Shown piece after piece: positions 34,342 to 43,142 of a stretch of 53,974 bases of DNA. Origin of the DNA: Bacillota bacterium (GTDB taxonomy: Bacteria; Bacillota; Clostridia; Clostridiales; Clostridiaceae); the NCBI GenBank assembly GCA_021781655.1, contig JAJXWJ010000016.1:1-53974 (forward strand), written 5' to 3'. Position numbers and translations under genes: made by a program. The notes under the pieces are model-generated. The model did no database searches and had not been told where the DNA came from. It saw nothing but the letters and a program-made list of their open reading frames with translations. The stretch's first letter is position 1. The number at the start of each line of letters is the position of its first letter.

Positions 34342-34955
34342 TTGAAGAAATGGGTGAAGTTAAAGCAATAAAAAAAGGCGAAAAATCAGCTTCGTTAAGC
34401 ATTGCTGGAAATCTGATTTTTTCTGATTTAAAGCTTGGTGACAGTGTGGCTACAAATGGGGTTTGCCTAACGGTAACTTCAATCAATGGAAATGTTTTTA
34501 CAGCTGATGTGATGAATGAAACTCTAACTCGTTCCTCTATTGGAGAATTGAAAACTGGAAGCAATGTTAATTTAGAGCGTGCTATGGGGGAGAATGGAAG
34601 GTTTGGTGGGCATATTGTTTCAGGACATATTGATGGTACTGGAAAAATATTAGCCATAAAAAAAGAGGATATTGCAATTTGGTATACTGTAAAAACTGAT
34701 AGTAAAATAATGAGATATATCATTGAAAAAGGTTCAATTGCTATAGATGGCATTAGTTTAACAGTTGCTAAAGTTGAACGAGATAATTTTTCAGTTTCCA
34801 TTATTCCACATACTGCAAAAGAAACTGTCCTATGGGAAAAGAAAATAGGTTCTATTGTAAACTTGGAAAATGATATTGTTGGTAAATATATTGAAAAATT
34901 AATGACATCACAAAAAGGAATTTCAAAAGATTTTTTACTTGAAAATGGATTTTAG
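34326..34955 (+). CDS. ribE: Riboflavin synthase alpha chain
   Basis: Dismutates two 6,7-dimethyl-8-ribityllumazine molecules to riboflavin. The 209 residues show the family's internal duplication: [10 protein letters not shown] / [11 protein letters not shown] in the first barrel and [13 protein letters not shown] / [12 protein letters not shown] in the second. It starts at TTG 34326 with GAGGTGG seven bases upstream, overlapping ribD, so translation is coupled. Confidence 0.96.
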   Translation: MFTGIIEEMGEVKAIKKGEKSASLSIAGNLIFSDLKLGDSVATNGVCLTVTSINGNVFTADVMNETLTRSSIGELKTGSNVNLERAMGENGRFGGHIVSGHIDGTGKILAIKKEDIAIWYTVKTDSKIMRYIIEKGSIAIDGISLTVAKVERDNFSVSIIPHTAKETVLWEKKIGSIVNLENDIVGKYIEKLMTSQKGISKDFLLENGF

Positions 34956-34966
34956 GAGGTTATGAA

Positions 34967-36169
34967 ATGTTTAAATTTAATACAGTTCCAGAAGCACTTG
35001 AAGCGCTAAAAAATGGCGAGATTATATTGGTTACTGATGATGAAAATAGAGAAAATGAAGGTGATTTTATTTGTGCAGCTCAGTTTGCAACTACCGATAA
35101 TATTAACTTTATGGCAATTCACGGTAAAGGTCTAATTTGTATGCCAATGAACAAAGAAATATGTACAAGATTGCAATTACCTCAGATGGTAACAGAAAAT
35201 ACAGATAACCATGAAACAGCTTTTACAGTTTCTATTGATTATGCAGACACTAAAACAGGTATATCAGCGGCAGAAAGAAGTATTACAGCACTTAAAGTTG
35301 TGGATGAAAATGCCAAACCTGAAGACTTTCGTAGACCTGGTCATATGTTCCCGCTCCTTGCAAAAAAGAATGGTGTCCTTGAAAGAAATGGACATACAGA
35401 AGCAACAGTTGATTTGATGAAACTTGCAGGCCTGAAGGAATGTGGTCTTTGCTGTGAAATTATGGCTGATGATGGCACTATGATGAGAACTCCTCAGCTA
35501 ATTGAAATTGCAAAGAAGTGGAATATGAAATTTATTACAATAGAAGCTTTGCAAGATTATAGAAAGAAGTTTGACAAACTTGTAAATTTAGTTGCAAGTC
35601 CTATTTTACCAACGGAATTTGGAAAATTTAGAGCTTATGGTTATGAAAATATTGTTAACGGAGAACACCATGTTGCATTGGTTATGGGGGATATTGGAGA
35701 GGGAGAAAATGTATTGTGCCGAGTTCACTCTGAATGCTTGACTGGTGATGTTTTTCATTCTTCAAAATGTGATTGTGGTAAACAGCTTGAAAATGCTATG
35801 AAAAAAATAGCAAAGGAAGGTAGAGGGATTTTGCTATATATGCGTCAAGAAGGTAGAGGAATAGGGCTTTTAAATAAACTGAAGGCTTATGAGTTACAAA
35901 GTCAAGGAATGGATACAGTTGAAGCAAATATTGCATTAGGATTTGATGAAGATTTGCGTGAGTATTATATTGGTTCACAAATTTTGCGTGATTTAGGTGT
36001 AAAAACACTTCGACTTATGACTAACAATCCTGATAAGGTTTATCAAATTTCGGACTATGGTATTGAAATAGTGGAAAGAGTTCCTATTGAAATTGATGCA
36101 ACAGATTTTGATAAAGCATATTTAAAAACAAAGCAAGTAAAAATGGGTCATTACTTAAATATTAAATAA
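34967..36169 (+). CDS. ribBA: Bifunctional DHBP synthase / GTP cyclohydrolase II
   Basis: Supplies both riboflavin precursors. The N-terminal domain (about 1-200) makes 3,4-dihydroxy-2-butanone 4-phosphate ([36 protein letters not shown]); the C-terminal domain (about 205-400) opens GTP, with zinc cysteines in [20 protein letters not shown] and the loop [16 protein letters not shown]. 400 residues, complete. AGGAGGTTATGAA precedes the ATG; 11 bases after ribE. Confidence 0.97.
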   Translation: MFKFNTVPEALEALKNGEIILVTDDENRENEGDFICAAQFATTDNINFMAIHGKGLICMPMNKEICTRLQLPQMVTENTDNHETAFTVSIDYADTKTGISAAERSITALKVVDENAKPEDFRRPGHMFPLLAKKNGVLERNGHTEATVDLMKLAGLKECGLCCEIMADDGTMMRTPQLIEIAKKWNMKFITIEALQDYRKKFDKLVNLVASPILPTEFGKFRAYGYENIVNGEHHVALVMGDIGEGENVLCRVHSECLTGDVFHSSKCDCGKQLENAMKKIAKEGRGILLYMRQEGRGIGLLNKLKAYELQSQGMDTVEANIALGFDEDLREYYIGSQILRDLGVKTLRLMTNNPDKVYQISDYGIEIVERVPIEIDATDFDKAYLKTKQVKMGHYLNIK

Positions 36170-36189
36170 TCTAAAGGAGATAGTATATT

Positions 36190-36681
36190 ATGAAAACTTA
36201 TGAAGGTAAACTTGTATTAAAAAACATTAAGGTAGGTATCATCGTAGCTAGATTTAATGAATTTATTACATCAAAATTATTAAATGGTGCTGTAGATGCT
36301 TTGATTCGTCACGATGTAGACCAGAGCGATATTGAAGTGGCTTGGGTTCCAGGTGCATTTGAGATACCTCTTATTGCTTCTAAAATGGCTAAAAGTGGTA
36401 AATATGATGCTGTAATTTGTTTAGGAGCGGTAATTCGTGGTAGTACTACTCATTATGATTATGTTTGTAGTGAAGTGTCAAAGGGAATTGCAAATGTTTC
36501 TTTGAATAGCGATATTCCTGTTATGTTTGGTGTCCTTACTACAGAAAATATTGAACAAGCAATTGAAAGAGCTGGCACAAAAGCAGGCAACAAAGGCTAC
36601 GATTGTGCAGTTGGTGCAATTGAAATGGTAAACTTAATTCGTGAAATTGAAATGCCTTTATTGTCACAAAACCATTTTTGA
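36190..36681 (+). CDS. ribH: 6,7-Dimethyl-8-ribityllumazine synthase
   Basis: Condenses DHBP with the pyrimidinedione; the icosahedral beta subunit of riboflavin synthase. The 163 residues have [33 protein letters not shown] and [23 protein letters not shown]. The normal body ends at [10 protein letters not shown]; the last residues (PLLSQNHF) look non-native and coincide with the junction to an ABC-permease remnant that starts inside the gene's end. Function is probably kept, because the C-terminal helix is variable. AAGGAGATAGTATATT precedes the ATG. Confidence 0.95.
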   Translation: MKTYEGKLVLKNIKVGIIVARFNEFITSKLLNGAVDALIRHDVDQSDIEVAWVPGAFEIPLIASKMAKSGKYDAVICLGAVIRGSTTHYDYVCSEVSKGIANVSLNSDIPVMFGVLTTENIEQAIERAGTKAGNKGYDCAVGAIEMVNLIREIEMPLLSQNHF

Positions 36682-36850
36682 TACATGGATAGTAAGCATA
36701 GCAAATATTACTTTTAAGGTTTATGTTTCCATGCTCTCCTATATAATTGCGGCGATTATTACACTGATTTTTGCTTTGTTGGTAAACAAAGTCACAAATA
36801 AAGGATTGAGGAAAATTAACATGGTGGAAGCATTAAAGAGCGTAGAATAA
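36663..36850 (+). pseudogene. FtsX/MacB-type ABC permease, C-terminal remnant
   Basis: About 60 codons of one frame encode the last transmembrane helix and tail of an FtsX-like permease (YIIAAIITLIFALLVNKVTN, GLRKINMVEALKSVE). The tail MVEALKS-E is a hallmark of this family. Everything upstream is missing and the fragment abuts, and overlaps in another frame, the end of ribH. A deletion probably fused ribH to it. Confidence 0.7.
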
Positions 36851-36891
36851 TTGGCAACATACGAATTTGTAGGTAAGATGCAGAATAAAAT

Positions 36892-36931
36892 GAAAGCTGT
36901 AGTTGTCATTTGGCAATTGCAGCTTTCTTTT
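36892..36931 (+). terminator. Terminator of the rib operon
   Basis: Stem GAAAGCTG/CAGCTTTC, extended by further pairs inside, followed by TTTTC. It ends the transcript after the permease remnant. Confidence 0.7.
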
Positions 36932-36974
36932 CATTGTACAAAATTTACGTACTATCCATAAAGTATTTGGTAAA

Positions 36975-37553
36975 TTATAAGTCTAATAAATTAAAATCGA
37001 TTTCTAAATCATCATAAATGCTAACCTTAATTTTATCTTTAAAGGTATAGCTTTCAGGTGCTTCGTATTGATTATTTTCAGCAAGTACATAAACTAATAC
37101 AGTTTTTCTAATAGGATTAACAATCCAATATTCACGAACTTTAAATTGTTCATAAAGATTAAGCTTTCTAACATAGTCACTAGAAGGATTAAAAGGTGAT
37201 ACTACTTCAATAATCATATCTGGCGAACCAGTACAACCTTTTTCGGTAAGTTTATTTTTATCACATATTACTGAAATGTCTGGTTGAACTATATTTTTGC
37301 TGTTAATATTCTCTTCAGCATCATTTTTTAATATTACGTCAAAAGGAGCACTATAAATCTTGCATGGTCCATTGTTAGATTCTATATATTGTCGTATCTT
37401 AAATAAAAGTTCTGTAATAATTTCTTGATGAATCCTTGATGGAGCAGGAGACATATTATAAATATGACCTTCAATAATTTCAATACGTTCACCTTCAGGA
37501 TAAGCTAAGTAGTCAACATAGGTGTAGATTTTACTTTCAGCAGTATTCGACAT
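36975..37553 (-). CDS. Uma2 family (DUF820) putative nuclease-fold protein
   Basis: Protein of 192 residues with the PD-(D/E)xK-like Uma2 fold: ERIEIIEGHIYNMSPAPSRIHQEI, VQPDISVICDK, PDMIIEVVSPFNPSSD and YWIVNPIRKTVLVYVL. The catalytic-type residues (the D of QPD and the E of IIEVVSP) are kept. Uma2 proteins are abundant in cyanobacteria and occur singly in Clostridium; no firm function is known. AGGGAGGTCCATCATA precedes the ATG. It stands alone, convergent with the rib operon. Confidence 0.88.
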   Translation of the reverse strand: MSNTAESKIYTYVDYLAYPEGERIEIIEGHIYNMSPAPSRIHQEIITELLFKIRQYIESNNGPCKIYSAPFDVILKNDAEENINSKNIVQPDISVICDKNKLTEKGCTGSPDMIIEVVSPFNPSSDYVRKLNLYEQFKVREYWIVNPIRKTVLVYVLAENNQYEAPESYTFKDKIKVSIYDDLEIDFNLLDL

Positions 37554-37647
37554 TATGATGGACCTCCCTTATTAAAACCTTTCTTGTGTATATTATTTCA
37601 TATGAACTAATACCTGTCAAAATAAAATTTTTAATCTGCCTTTACAA

Positions 37648-37692
37648 AATTGGTCAGTCACAGTAACATTTAATAATACTAACCAAATCGGT
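37648..37692 (+). promoter_or_regulatory. Operator/promoter of TetR-hydrolase unit
   Basis: AATTGGTCAGT (37648-37658) and ACTAACCAAAT (37678-37688) form an inverted repeat (9 of 11). ACCAAATCGGT follows as a second, shorter dyad. TTTACA (37641-37646) and TAACAT (37664-37669), 17 bases apart, are the probable promoter under it. Confidence 0.45.
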
Positions 37693-37709
37693 CAAGAAGG
37701 TGTTCCAAA

Positions 37710-38315
37710 ATGAATTCGGGTTTTTTGAAATTATCAGAAGATAGAAGAAATCAAATCATAAATGCAGGATTTAAAATTTTTGCACAAAATCCATATAAAA
37801 AAGCTCCAGTAGCTGAAATAGCAAAGGAAGCAGGAATTTCTAAAGCGCTTCTTTTTTATCATTTTAAAAACAAAAAGGAGCTATACATGTTTCTTTGGGA
37901 AAAAGCAATTGAATTAACAACCAAAGAAATAACAGAGCAAAATATTTTAGGTACAAAGGATTTTTTTGAGATGATGAAGCGTTCGCTAAAGGGAAAATGC
38001 AATTTAACTAGAATGTATCCATATGCCAGTGAATTTTCTCTAAGGGCATATTATGAAGAAAATCCTGAAATACGGCAAGAAATTCAAAATAATTTTCGTG
38101 AAATTAGTGAAGAAAGTGAGAAAAAGGTATTTGAAATAATGGATACTACTACTTTGAGAGATGATATTAATCTTCATGAAATGTATCGCGAAATGATTTG
38201 GGCAGCTGATGGTTATATGCATAACGTTATGCTGCAAGGAAATATTGATGCAGACAAAATCGAATCTGATTTTAATAAGTTAATTGCATTGTGGAAAAAA
38301 GTTTATGAGAAATAA
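37710..38315 (+). CDS. TetR/AcrR family regulator
   Basis: One-component repressor of 201 residues. DNA-binding domain about residues 10-58 (QIINAGFKIFAQNPYKKAPVAEIAKEAGISKALLFYHFKNKKEL), then a helical ligand domain with a Trp-rich end (MIWAADGYMHNVM). AGAAGGTGTTCCAAA precedes the ATG. It is directly followed (14 bases) by an alpha/beta-hydrolase gene and a second one, which it probably controls. Confidence 0.9.
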   Translation: MNSGFLKLSEDRRNQIINAGFKIFAQNPYKKAPVAEIAKEAGISKALLFYHFKNKKELYMFLWEKAIELTTKEITEQNILGTKDFFEMMKRSLKGKCNLTRMYPYASEFSLRAYYEENPEIRQEIQNNFREISEESEKKVFEIMDTTTLRDDINLHEMYREMIWAADGYMHNVMLQGNIDADKIESDFNKLIALWKKVYEK

Positions 38316-38329
38316 AGTGAGGGATATAT

Positions 38330-39133
38330 ATGAAAATGGAACATAAAAATATTGAATCAAAAAACGGTATTGTACATTACTTTATCGCTCGAAATGAAAA
38401 TAAAAATGCAAGGTGGATAGTTTTTACACATGGATTAACTGCTGATCATTCCATGTTTGAAAAACAAGTTGAATATTTTGCAGCAAACTATTCAGTAATT
38501 ACTTGGGATGTTCCATTACATGGTTTATCAAGACCATATGGCTATTTTTCATATAAAAATACAGCCATAGAGCTAAAGAGTATTTTGGAAAATGAAAAGG
38601 TTGAAAAAGTAGTTTTAGTTGGAATGTCGATGGGAGGATATCCTAGTCAAGAGTTTGCTAGTATGTATTTAGGCATGGTTGAAGGCTTTATAGCTTTAGA
38701 TACAACACCTTTTGGAGTAAGTTACTATTCTAAATCAGATTTGTGGTGGTTAAAAAAAGTGGCACCAATGGCTAAATGGTTTCCTGGTAATTTGCTTCAA
38801 AAAAGTATGGCTAAATCCGTTTCAAAAACAAAATATTCATATAATAAGATGCTGGAAATGTTATCTAGGCATACAAAAGATGAAATAATAGAGCAAATTG
38901 ATCTAGCTTATGGGGTATTTGCTAAGGAAAATAAAGAAGTAAACTTCGAATTTCCTGTACTTCTTTTAGTTGGAGATAGCGATACTACTGGAAAAGTAAA
39001 ATTTTATAATGAAAAATGGGCCGAAAAAACAGGATATCCTTTGCACCTTATTAAAGATGCTGCTCATTTTTCAAATGGGGACAATCCTCAGCAGGTTAAT
39101 ATGGAAATAGAAGCATTTATGAAAAGCTTGTAA
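38330..39133 (+). CDS. Alpha/beta hydrolase
   Basis: Cytosolic serine hydrolase of 267 residues. Oxyanion-hole motif FTHGLTADHS, nucleophile elbow GMSMGGYPS (Ser near residue 103), Asp in VGDSDTTGK and His in DAAHFSNGDNP complete the triad. The substrate is an ester or similar, undetermined. GTGAGGGATATAT precedes the ATG. Second gene of the TetR unit. Confidence 0.88.
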   Translation: MKMEHKNIESKNGIVHYFIARNENKNARWIVFTHGLTADHSMFEKQVEYFAANYSVITWDVPLHGLSRPYGYFSYKNTAIELKSILENEKVEKVVLVGMSMGGYPSQEFASMYLGMVEGFIALDTTPFGVSYYSKSDLWWLKKVAPMAKWFPGNLLQKSMAKSVSKTKYSYNKMLEMLSRHTKDEIIEQIDLAYGVFAKENKEVNFEFPVLLLVGDSDTTGKVKFYNEKWAEKTGYPLHLIKDAAHFSNGDNPQQVNMEIEAFMKSL

Positions 39134-39177
39134 AGTTCAATGGAGAGAATAATGAAATAATAAGGAGTTGCTAAGAT

Positions 39178-39924
39178 ATGATTTTCAAAGAAACAAATAA
39201 TAAAGATCTTCCAATAATTATTTTGCTTCACGGAGGAGGATTATCAAATTGGGCATTAGAAAACATTGTTAAAGAACTTAAAACTGAATTTCATGTAGTA
39301 ACTCCTATTATCGATGGACACGGAGAAGATGGACATGAACAGTTTGTAACTATTTCAGATTCAGCACAGAAATTATTAACTTATATAGACGAGCATTGTA
39401 ATGGGAAAGTATATGCAATTGCCGGATTATCAATAGGTGCACAAATAGTAACAGAGGTTTTATCCATGAGGGAAGACATTGCAGATTATGCGATTATAGA
39501 GAGTGCTTTGGTATACTCTATTAAAGGGATAGAAGCAATTACCAAGCCTTTATTTAACCTTAGTTATGGTTTGATAAAAAAAAGATGGTTTGCAAAAATA
39601 CAGGCAAAGGAACTTTGTATTTCAAATGATATGTTTGAATACTACTATGAGGATAGTTTAAAAATGACAAAGCAATCCTTAATTAATATTACTATAAGCA
39701 ATGGAAATTACAATTTGAAAAGTTCCATCAAAAACACAAAGTCTAAAGTACTGGTCATTGTTGGAGATAAAGAAAGAAACATCATGAAAAAATCAGCTAA
39801 AAGGCTAAATGAGGAAATTTCAGGAAGCAGAATGTATATTGCTAAAAATATGAAACATGGTGAATTAAGTATGAGGTATCCTGAAAAATATATTGAGATA
39901 ATGAATAATCTTTTCGAACAATAG
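39178..39924 (+). CDS. Alpha/beta hydrolase
   Basis: Serine hydrolase-fold protein of 248 residues. HGGG oxyanion motif at residues 18-21, elbow GLSIGAQIV, Asp/Glu in VGDKERN and a C-terminal His in MKHGELSMRYP. It differs clearly in sequence from its upstream neighbour, so it is not a recent duplicate. AAGGAGTTGCTAAGAT precedes the ATG. 44 bases after the first hydrolase and probably co-transcribed. Confidence 0.87.
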   Translation: MIFKETNNKDLPIIILLHGGGLSNWALENIVKELKTEFHVVTPIIDGHGEDGHEQFVTISDSAQKLLTYIDEHCNGKVYAIAGLSIGAQIVTEVLSMREDIADYAIIESALVYSIKGIEAITKPLFNLSYGLIKKRWFAKIQAKELCISNDMFEYYYEDSLKMTKQSLINITISNGNYNLKSSIKNTKSKVLVIVGDKERNIMKKSAKRLNEEISGSRMYIAKNMKHGELSMRYPEKYIEIMNNLFEQ

Positions 39925-40020
39925 AGGGATTTTTTAATATTGGAATCCTAATAAGTTAATAATATAATATAAGTACACTTGCTGTTTGAGAAATAAATAA
40001 AAAATTTGGAGGTTGATTTG

Positions 40021-40770
40021 ATGAATATAAAATTTGATCCAAAGAACAATATTATTAAACTTTGTATGATTGGTATGGGCTTAAATGATAGCGGAAAGGT
40101 AGAAGAAGCAAAGGCAATGTTTCAAAAAGCCTTTGAGGAAGCAGCAGATGACTATGAAAAATTTATTGCAGCTTATCATTTAGCTAAGCAGCAAGAAAAT
40201 ATAACAGAAAAGTTAAGATTAATGGAGATATCATTAAAGTGTGCACTAAATATAAATGATGATAACGTAAAGAGTGCATACCCAAACCTTTATGAAAACA
40301 TAGCTAAATGCTACGAAGAACTTAATGATTTTGATAATGCAAAAAGAAATTATGAGTTAGCTGAAGCAAATAAAGGTGCACCTTCTGATAAAGGTCCCTT
40401 TTATCATGGTACTAAAGTAGCTTTAAAGGTAGGGGATTTACTAACAGCTGGTGGAGTATCAAATTATAAAGAAGAGCTTAAAATGAACCACATATATTTT
40501 ACTGCAAACCTAAATGGAGCAGCACTTGCAGCGGCATTAGCAAAAGGAGAAGGGATGGAGCACGTTTATATAATTGAACCAACTGGTGAATTTGAAAACG
40601 ATCCAAATGTTACTGATAAAAAATTTCCAGGAAATTTAACTCGTTCTTATCGTTCAACGGAGCCTTTAAAGATTGTTGGAGAGGCAACAGATTGGATTAA
40701 GCTGTCAACTACTGAGAAAAGCAAATGGCAGGATAACATAGCAAAAAGTAAAGGTGAAATTATTAATTAA
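40021..40770 (+). CDS. arr: Rifamycin ADP-ribosyltransferase with N-terminal TPR-like domain
   Basis: The C-terminal 120 residues are an Arr domain (GPFYHGTKVALKVGDLL, HIYFTANLNGAALAAALAKGEG, HVYIIEPTGEFENDPNVTD, FPGNLTRSYRSTEPL, IVGEATDW). Arr enzymes transfer ADP-ribose from NAD to the ansa-chain hydroxyl of rifamycins and so inactivate them. Preceding it (about residues 10-125) is a helical TPR-like region (AKAMFQKAFEEAADDYEKFIAAYHLAKQQ, LYENIAKCYEELNDF, AKRNYELAEANKG). Classical Arr is only about 140 residues, so this is a fusion form. Start ATG 40021, with TTGGAGG eight bases before; the TTG at 40006 is that site itself. Chromosomal, no mobile element nearby. Confidence 0.88.
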   Translation: MNIKFDPKNNIIKLCMIGMGLNDSGKVEEAKAMFQKAFEEAADDYEKFIAAYHLAKQQENITEKLRLMEISLKCALNINDDNVKSAYPNLYENIAKCYEELNDFDNAKRNYELAEANKGAPSDKGPFYHGTKVALKVGDLLTAGGVSNYKEELKMNHIYFTANLNGAALAAALAKGEGMEHVYIIEPTGEFENDPNVTDKKFPGNLTRSYRSTEPLKIVGEATDWIKLSTTEKSKWQDNIAKSKGEIIN

Positions 40771-40905
40771 ATATATTATTGTGGATTCAATCCAAAATTT
40801 GAGTGCTCATATGCTTTTAGTTACAATTCATGTAACTTGAAACTTCAAGCTAAAAATGTTATACTTAAAAAAATACTAAAGAATACAGTACGAGAGGTGA
40901 TAATT

Positions 40906-41487
40906 TTGGATAGGATCTCCTTAGATAAAGAAGTTATACTAAATGCAACAGAGGAAGTTATTCGTCGCTATGGACCAGAAAAAGCAAACATCTCTGATGT
41001 AGCAAAATTATTAAAGGTTAGCCATGCCGCTCTTTATAGATATTTTAATGGAAAAAATGACCTTTGGAATGCGGTTACAGAAAGATGGCTTTCAAATTTG
41101 CATGCTTCATCAATTGACATTTTAAAAGAAGATAATTCTGCAGATATTAAGCTTTTTCATTTACTTGAAGACTTCGCAGAAGCAAAACGTTTAAGTGCAG
41201 TTAATGATCCCGAGATGTTTGGTAGCTATCTTAAACTTGCACAAAATTCAATGGACATAATAGAAAAAAGCATAGAAGAGGGCATTAATAGTATCAAAAA
41301 TATTATTGAACAAGGAATTGCAGAAGGCATATTCTTTGAAGACTTTCCATATCAAGCAGCTAGAGCTGTGTATCTTGCCACCAGCGTTTTTATCCACCCC
41401 AACTCCTTTAATGATCCAAACAGGAAACAAAACATAGAAGCTGTTATAAATCTTCTAATAAGAGGACTTAAAAATCCTAAAAAATAA
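40906..41487 (+). CDS. TetR family regulator
   Basis: One-component regulator of 193 residues with helix-turn-helix EVILNATEEVIRRYGPEKANISDVAKLLKVSHAALYRYFNGKNDLW (residues about 8-55) and a helical C-terminal domain (FFEDFPYQAARAVYLATSVFIHP). It starts at TTG 40906 with GAGAGGTGA seven bases before; the frame is open to 40837 but without a ribosome binding site. It lies after arr and before the SDR gene with TTGTAA repeats; its target is not obvious. A terminator follows. Confidence 0.88.
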   Translation: MDRISLDKEVILNATEEVIRRYGPEKANISDVAKLLKVSHAALYRYFNGKNDLWNAVTERWLSNLHASSIDILKEDNSADIKLFHLLEDFAEAKRLSAVNDPEMFGSYLKLAQNSMDIIEKSIEEGINSIKNIIEQGIAEGIFFEDFPYQAARAVYLATSVFIHPNSFNDPNRKQNIEAVINLLIRGLKNPKK

Positions 41488-41494
41488 TAAAATG

Positions 41495-41535
41495 CTCTTA
41501 ATTTTCCTAATAGAAATATTAAGAGTTTTATTTTT
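41495..41535 (+). terminator. Terminator after the TetR gene
   Basis: CTCTTAAT (41495-41502) and ATTAAGAG (41518-41525) pair exactly and are followed by TTTTATTTTT. Confidence 0.75.
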
Positions 41536-41566
41536 ATCGTTAAATCATAAGTAGAATAAATAAAAA

Positions 41567-41654
41567 AAATTACAAGTTACATATTTTATATATTGTAATT
41601 TATAATGGAATGTAGTAAAATGAACTTAGAGTTACAAATAATAAACATTGTAAC
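41567..41654. promoter_or_regulatory. Two TTACAA/TTGTAA inverted repeats before the SDR gene
   Basis: AAATTACAA (41567-41575) with TTGTAATTT (41593-41601), and GTTACAA (41631-41637) with TTGTAAC (41648-41654). Both are exact. The same ATTACAA/TTGTAAT element overlaps the rrf2/nitroreductase promoters at 43069-43089, so these are predicted Rrf2-regulator sites. Confidence 0.55.
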
Positions 41655-41694
41655 ATGTAAAAATATTTCCATACTATTAAAGGAGGATTTTATT

Positions 41695-42525
41695 ATGCGT
41701 ATTTTTGTAACAGGAGCAACAGGTTATATAGGTTCTGAGGTTGTTCGTGAATTAATCGATGCTGGACATAATGTAATTGGTTTAACACGTTCAGACAAGG
41801 GTGCAGAAAAATTAAAGAAAGCTGGAGCGGAGGTTCACCTAGGTACACTTAATGATCTAGATAGTATTAGAAGTGGTGCTTCACTTGCAGATGGGGTCAT
41901 TCATATGGCATTTAACCACGACTTCTCTGATTTTCAAGGTTCACTTAATACAGATTTAAAAGTAATAGAAACTATAGGTGAAGTGCTTGAGGGTACAGGT
42001 AAGGCATTTTTGAGTATAGCTCATGCAAACGGTGCTGCTTCTGATAATGCCACTTTGGAGCTTGCAAACCGTGGAGTACGTGCTTCAGTGGCATCACTTT
42101 CACCTTCTGTTCATGGGGATGGTGATAAAGGATTTATTCCAATACTTATAAATATTGCAAGAGAAAAAGGATTTTCTGCATACGTAGGAGATGGCTCTAA
42201 CCGATGGCCTGCTGTGCATCGTAAAGATGTAGCAACACTTTTACGTTTGGCAATTGAAGCTGCCCCTGCAGGATCAAGGTTAGATGGAGTTGGAGATGAG
42301 GGGATACCTTTTCTAAATATAGCTAATGTTATTGGGCGCCATCTGAACCTACCAGTAGTAAGTATTACCAAAGAAAAAGCAGAGGCTCACTTCGGTTTTC
42401 TAGGTTCTTTAGTAGCTCTTGATATGCCAAGATCAAGCGTAAAAACCCAACAACTATTAAACTGGAAGCCAGAACATCCTACATTGATTGAAGATTTAGA
42501 AAATGGAGATTACTTCGAAAAATAA
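41695..42525 (+). CDS. SDR family oxidoreductase (atypical, NmrA/epimerase-like)
   Basis: Cytosolic NAD(P)-binding Rossmann protein of 276 residues. TGATGYIGSEVV glycine-rich motif at the N-terminus, GLTRSDKGAEKLKKAGAEV (cofactor specificity strand), VHLGTLNDLDSI, MAFNHDF, and a C-terminal substrate part (PAVHRKDVATLLRLA). It lacks the standard YxxxK, as many extended or atypical SDRs do. I start at ATG 41695 with AAAGGAGGATTTTATT; the longer frame has no ribosome binding site. Probably part of the Rrf2-controlled redox group. Confidence 0.88.
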   Translation: MRIFVTGATGYIGSEVVRELIDAGHNVIGLTRSDKGAEKLKKAGAEVHLGTLNDLDSIRSGASLADGVIHMAFNHDFSDFQGSLNTDLKVIETIGEVLEGTGKAFLSIAHANGAASDNATLELANRGVRASVASLSPSVHGDGDKGFIPILINIAREKGFSAYVGDGSNRWPAVHRKDVATLLRLAIEAAPAGSRLDGVGDEGIPFLNIANVIGRHLNLPVVSITKEKAEAHFGFLGSLVALDMPRSSVKTQQLLNWKPEHPTLIEDLENGDYFEK

Positions 42526-42546
42526 AAAATTCACGGCATGAAAAAA

Positions 42547-42586
42547 TACCCATTAAGATATACATAAATTGTTATCTTAATGGGTA
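42547..42586. terminator. Bidirectional terminator between SDR and rrf2
   Basis: Perfect 14-bp stem TACCCATTAAGATA/TATCTTAATGGGTA with a 12-base loop; A-rich before and T-rich after. It overlaps the last codons of the convergent rrf2 gene. Confidence 0.75.
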
Positions 42587-43020
42587 CAGTTTATCTCCGT
42601 ATTTGCTCTTATTTCCTCTATTAATTTACCTAAAGTTACCTTGGAAAGTTCAGTTTTCATGGCATTCACAGCATCGTCAAAGTGATTTAGTAGTAAGCTT
42701 CTGATATTACTGCCAACAGGACATTTTCCGGAGGTGTGTGGGTGTATTTTAAAAATCTCATCGGTTTCATCAGTTTCGATGATGATGTATATATCCCAGA
42801 GAGATATTTTATCAATAGGTTTTGCAAGAGAAGTTCCACCGGTGCCTGTCTTAATATCTAGAAGGCCAGCTTTTTTTAGCTTGGTAAAAATATTCCTTAT
42901 AATAACTGCATTGCAACCTGCACTCTCGGCTACCATGCTACTGGTAATTCTTTTTTCAGGAAAATTTGCAATCATGAGTAGAGCATGAACGGCAATAGGG
43001 AATTGTGTACTGACACGCAT
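42577..43020 (-). CDS. Rrf2 family transcriptional regulator
   Basis: Winged-helix regulator of 147 residues: MRVSTQFPIAVHALLMIANF (typical Rrf2 start), ITSSMVAESAGCNAVIIRNIFTKLKKAGLL helix-turn-helix, GTGGTSLAKPIDKISLWDIY wing. The cysteine set (one in SAGCNAV, one in GKCPVG, one near the C-terminus) differs from the three clustered Cys of IscR/NsrR, so it is more like YwnA-type Rrf2 proteins. It may sense thiol oxidation, but this is inference. It is divergent from a nitroreductase gene, with a shared dyad between their promoters. Confidence 0.9.
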   Translation of the reverse strand: MRVSTQFPIAVHALLMIANFPEKRITSSMVAESAGCNAVIIRNIFTKLKKAGLLDIKTGTGGTSLAKPIDKISLWDIYIIIETDETDEIFKIHPHTSGKCPVGSNIRSLLLNHFDDAVNAMKTELSKVTLGKLIEEIRANTEINCTH

Positions 43021-43068
43021 GGCTAATCACCTCAAATCTATTGTATGCTTTTTGAACTTAAAAGTCAA

Positions 43069-43106
43069 TTGTAATAGTTGACATTACAAACGCTTAGTGA
43101 TATTAT
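43069..43106. promoter_or_regulatory. Divergent rrf2/nitroreductase promoters with ATTACAA dyad
   Basis: TTGTAAT (43069-43075) and ATTACAA (43083-43089) form an exact dyad with a 7-base spacer. The rightward promoter is TTGACA (43078-43083), 17 bases, TATTAT (43101-43106). The leftward promoter has TTGACT, 17 bases, TACAAT just beyond the dyad. A further ATTACAA half-site lies at 43121-43127 next to the ribosome binding site. Confidence 0.7.
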
Positions 43107-43142
43107 ATGTAACATAAACCATTACAAAAGGAGTGTGTTCTT

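Noticed and set aside
34277-34801. 174-codon frame antisense to ribE
   Set aside because: Fully overlaps the ribE and ribD coding regions, which are certain; it is a shadow frame.
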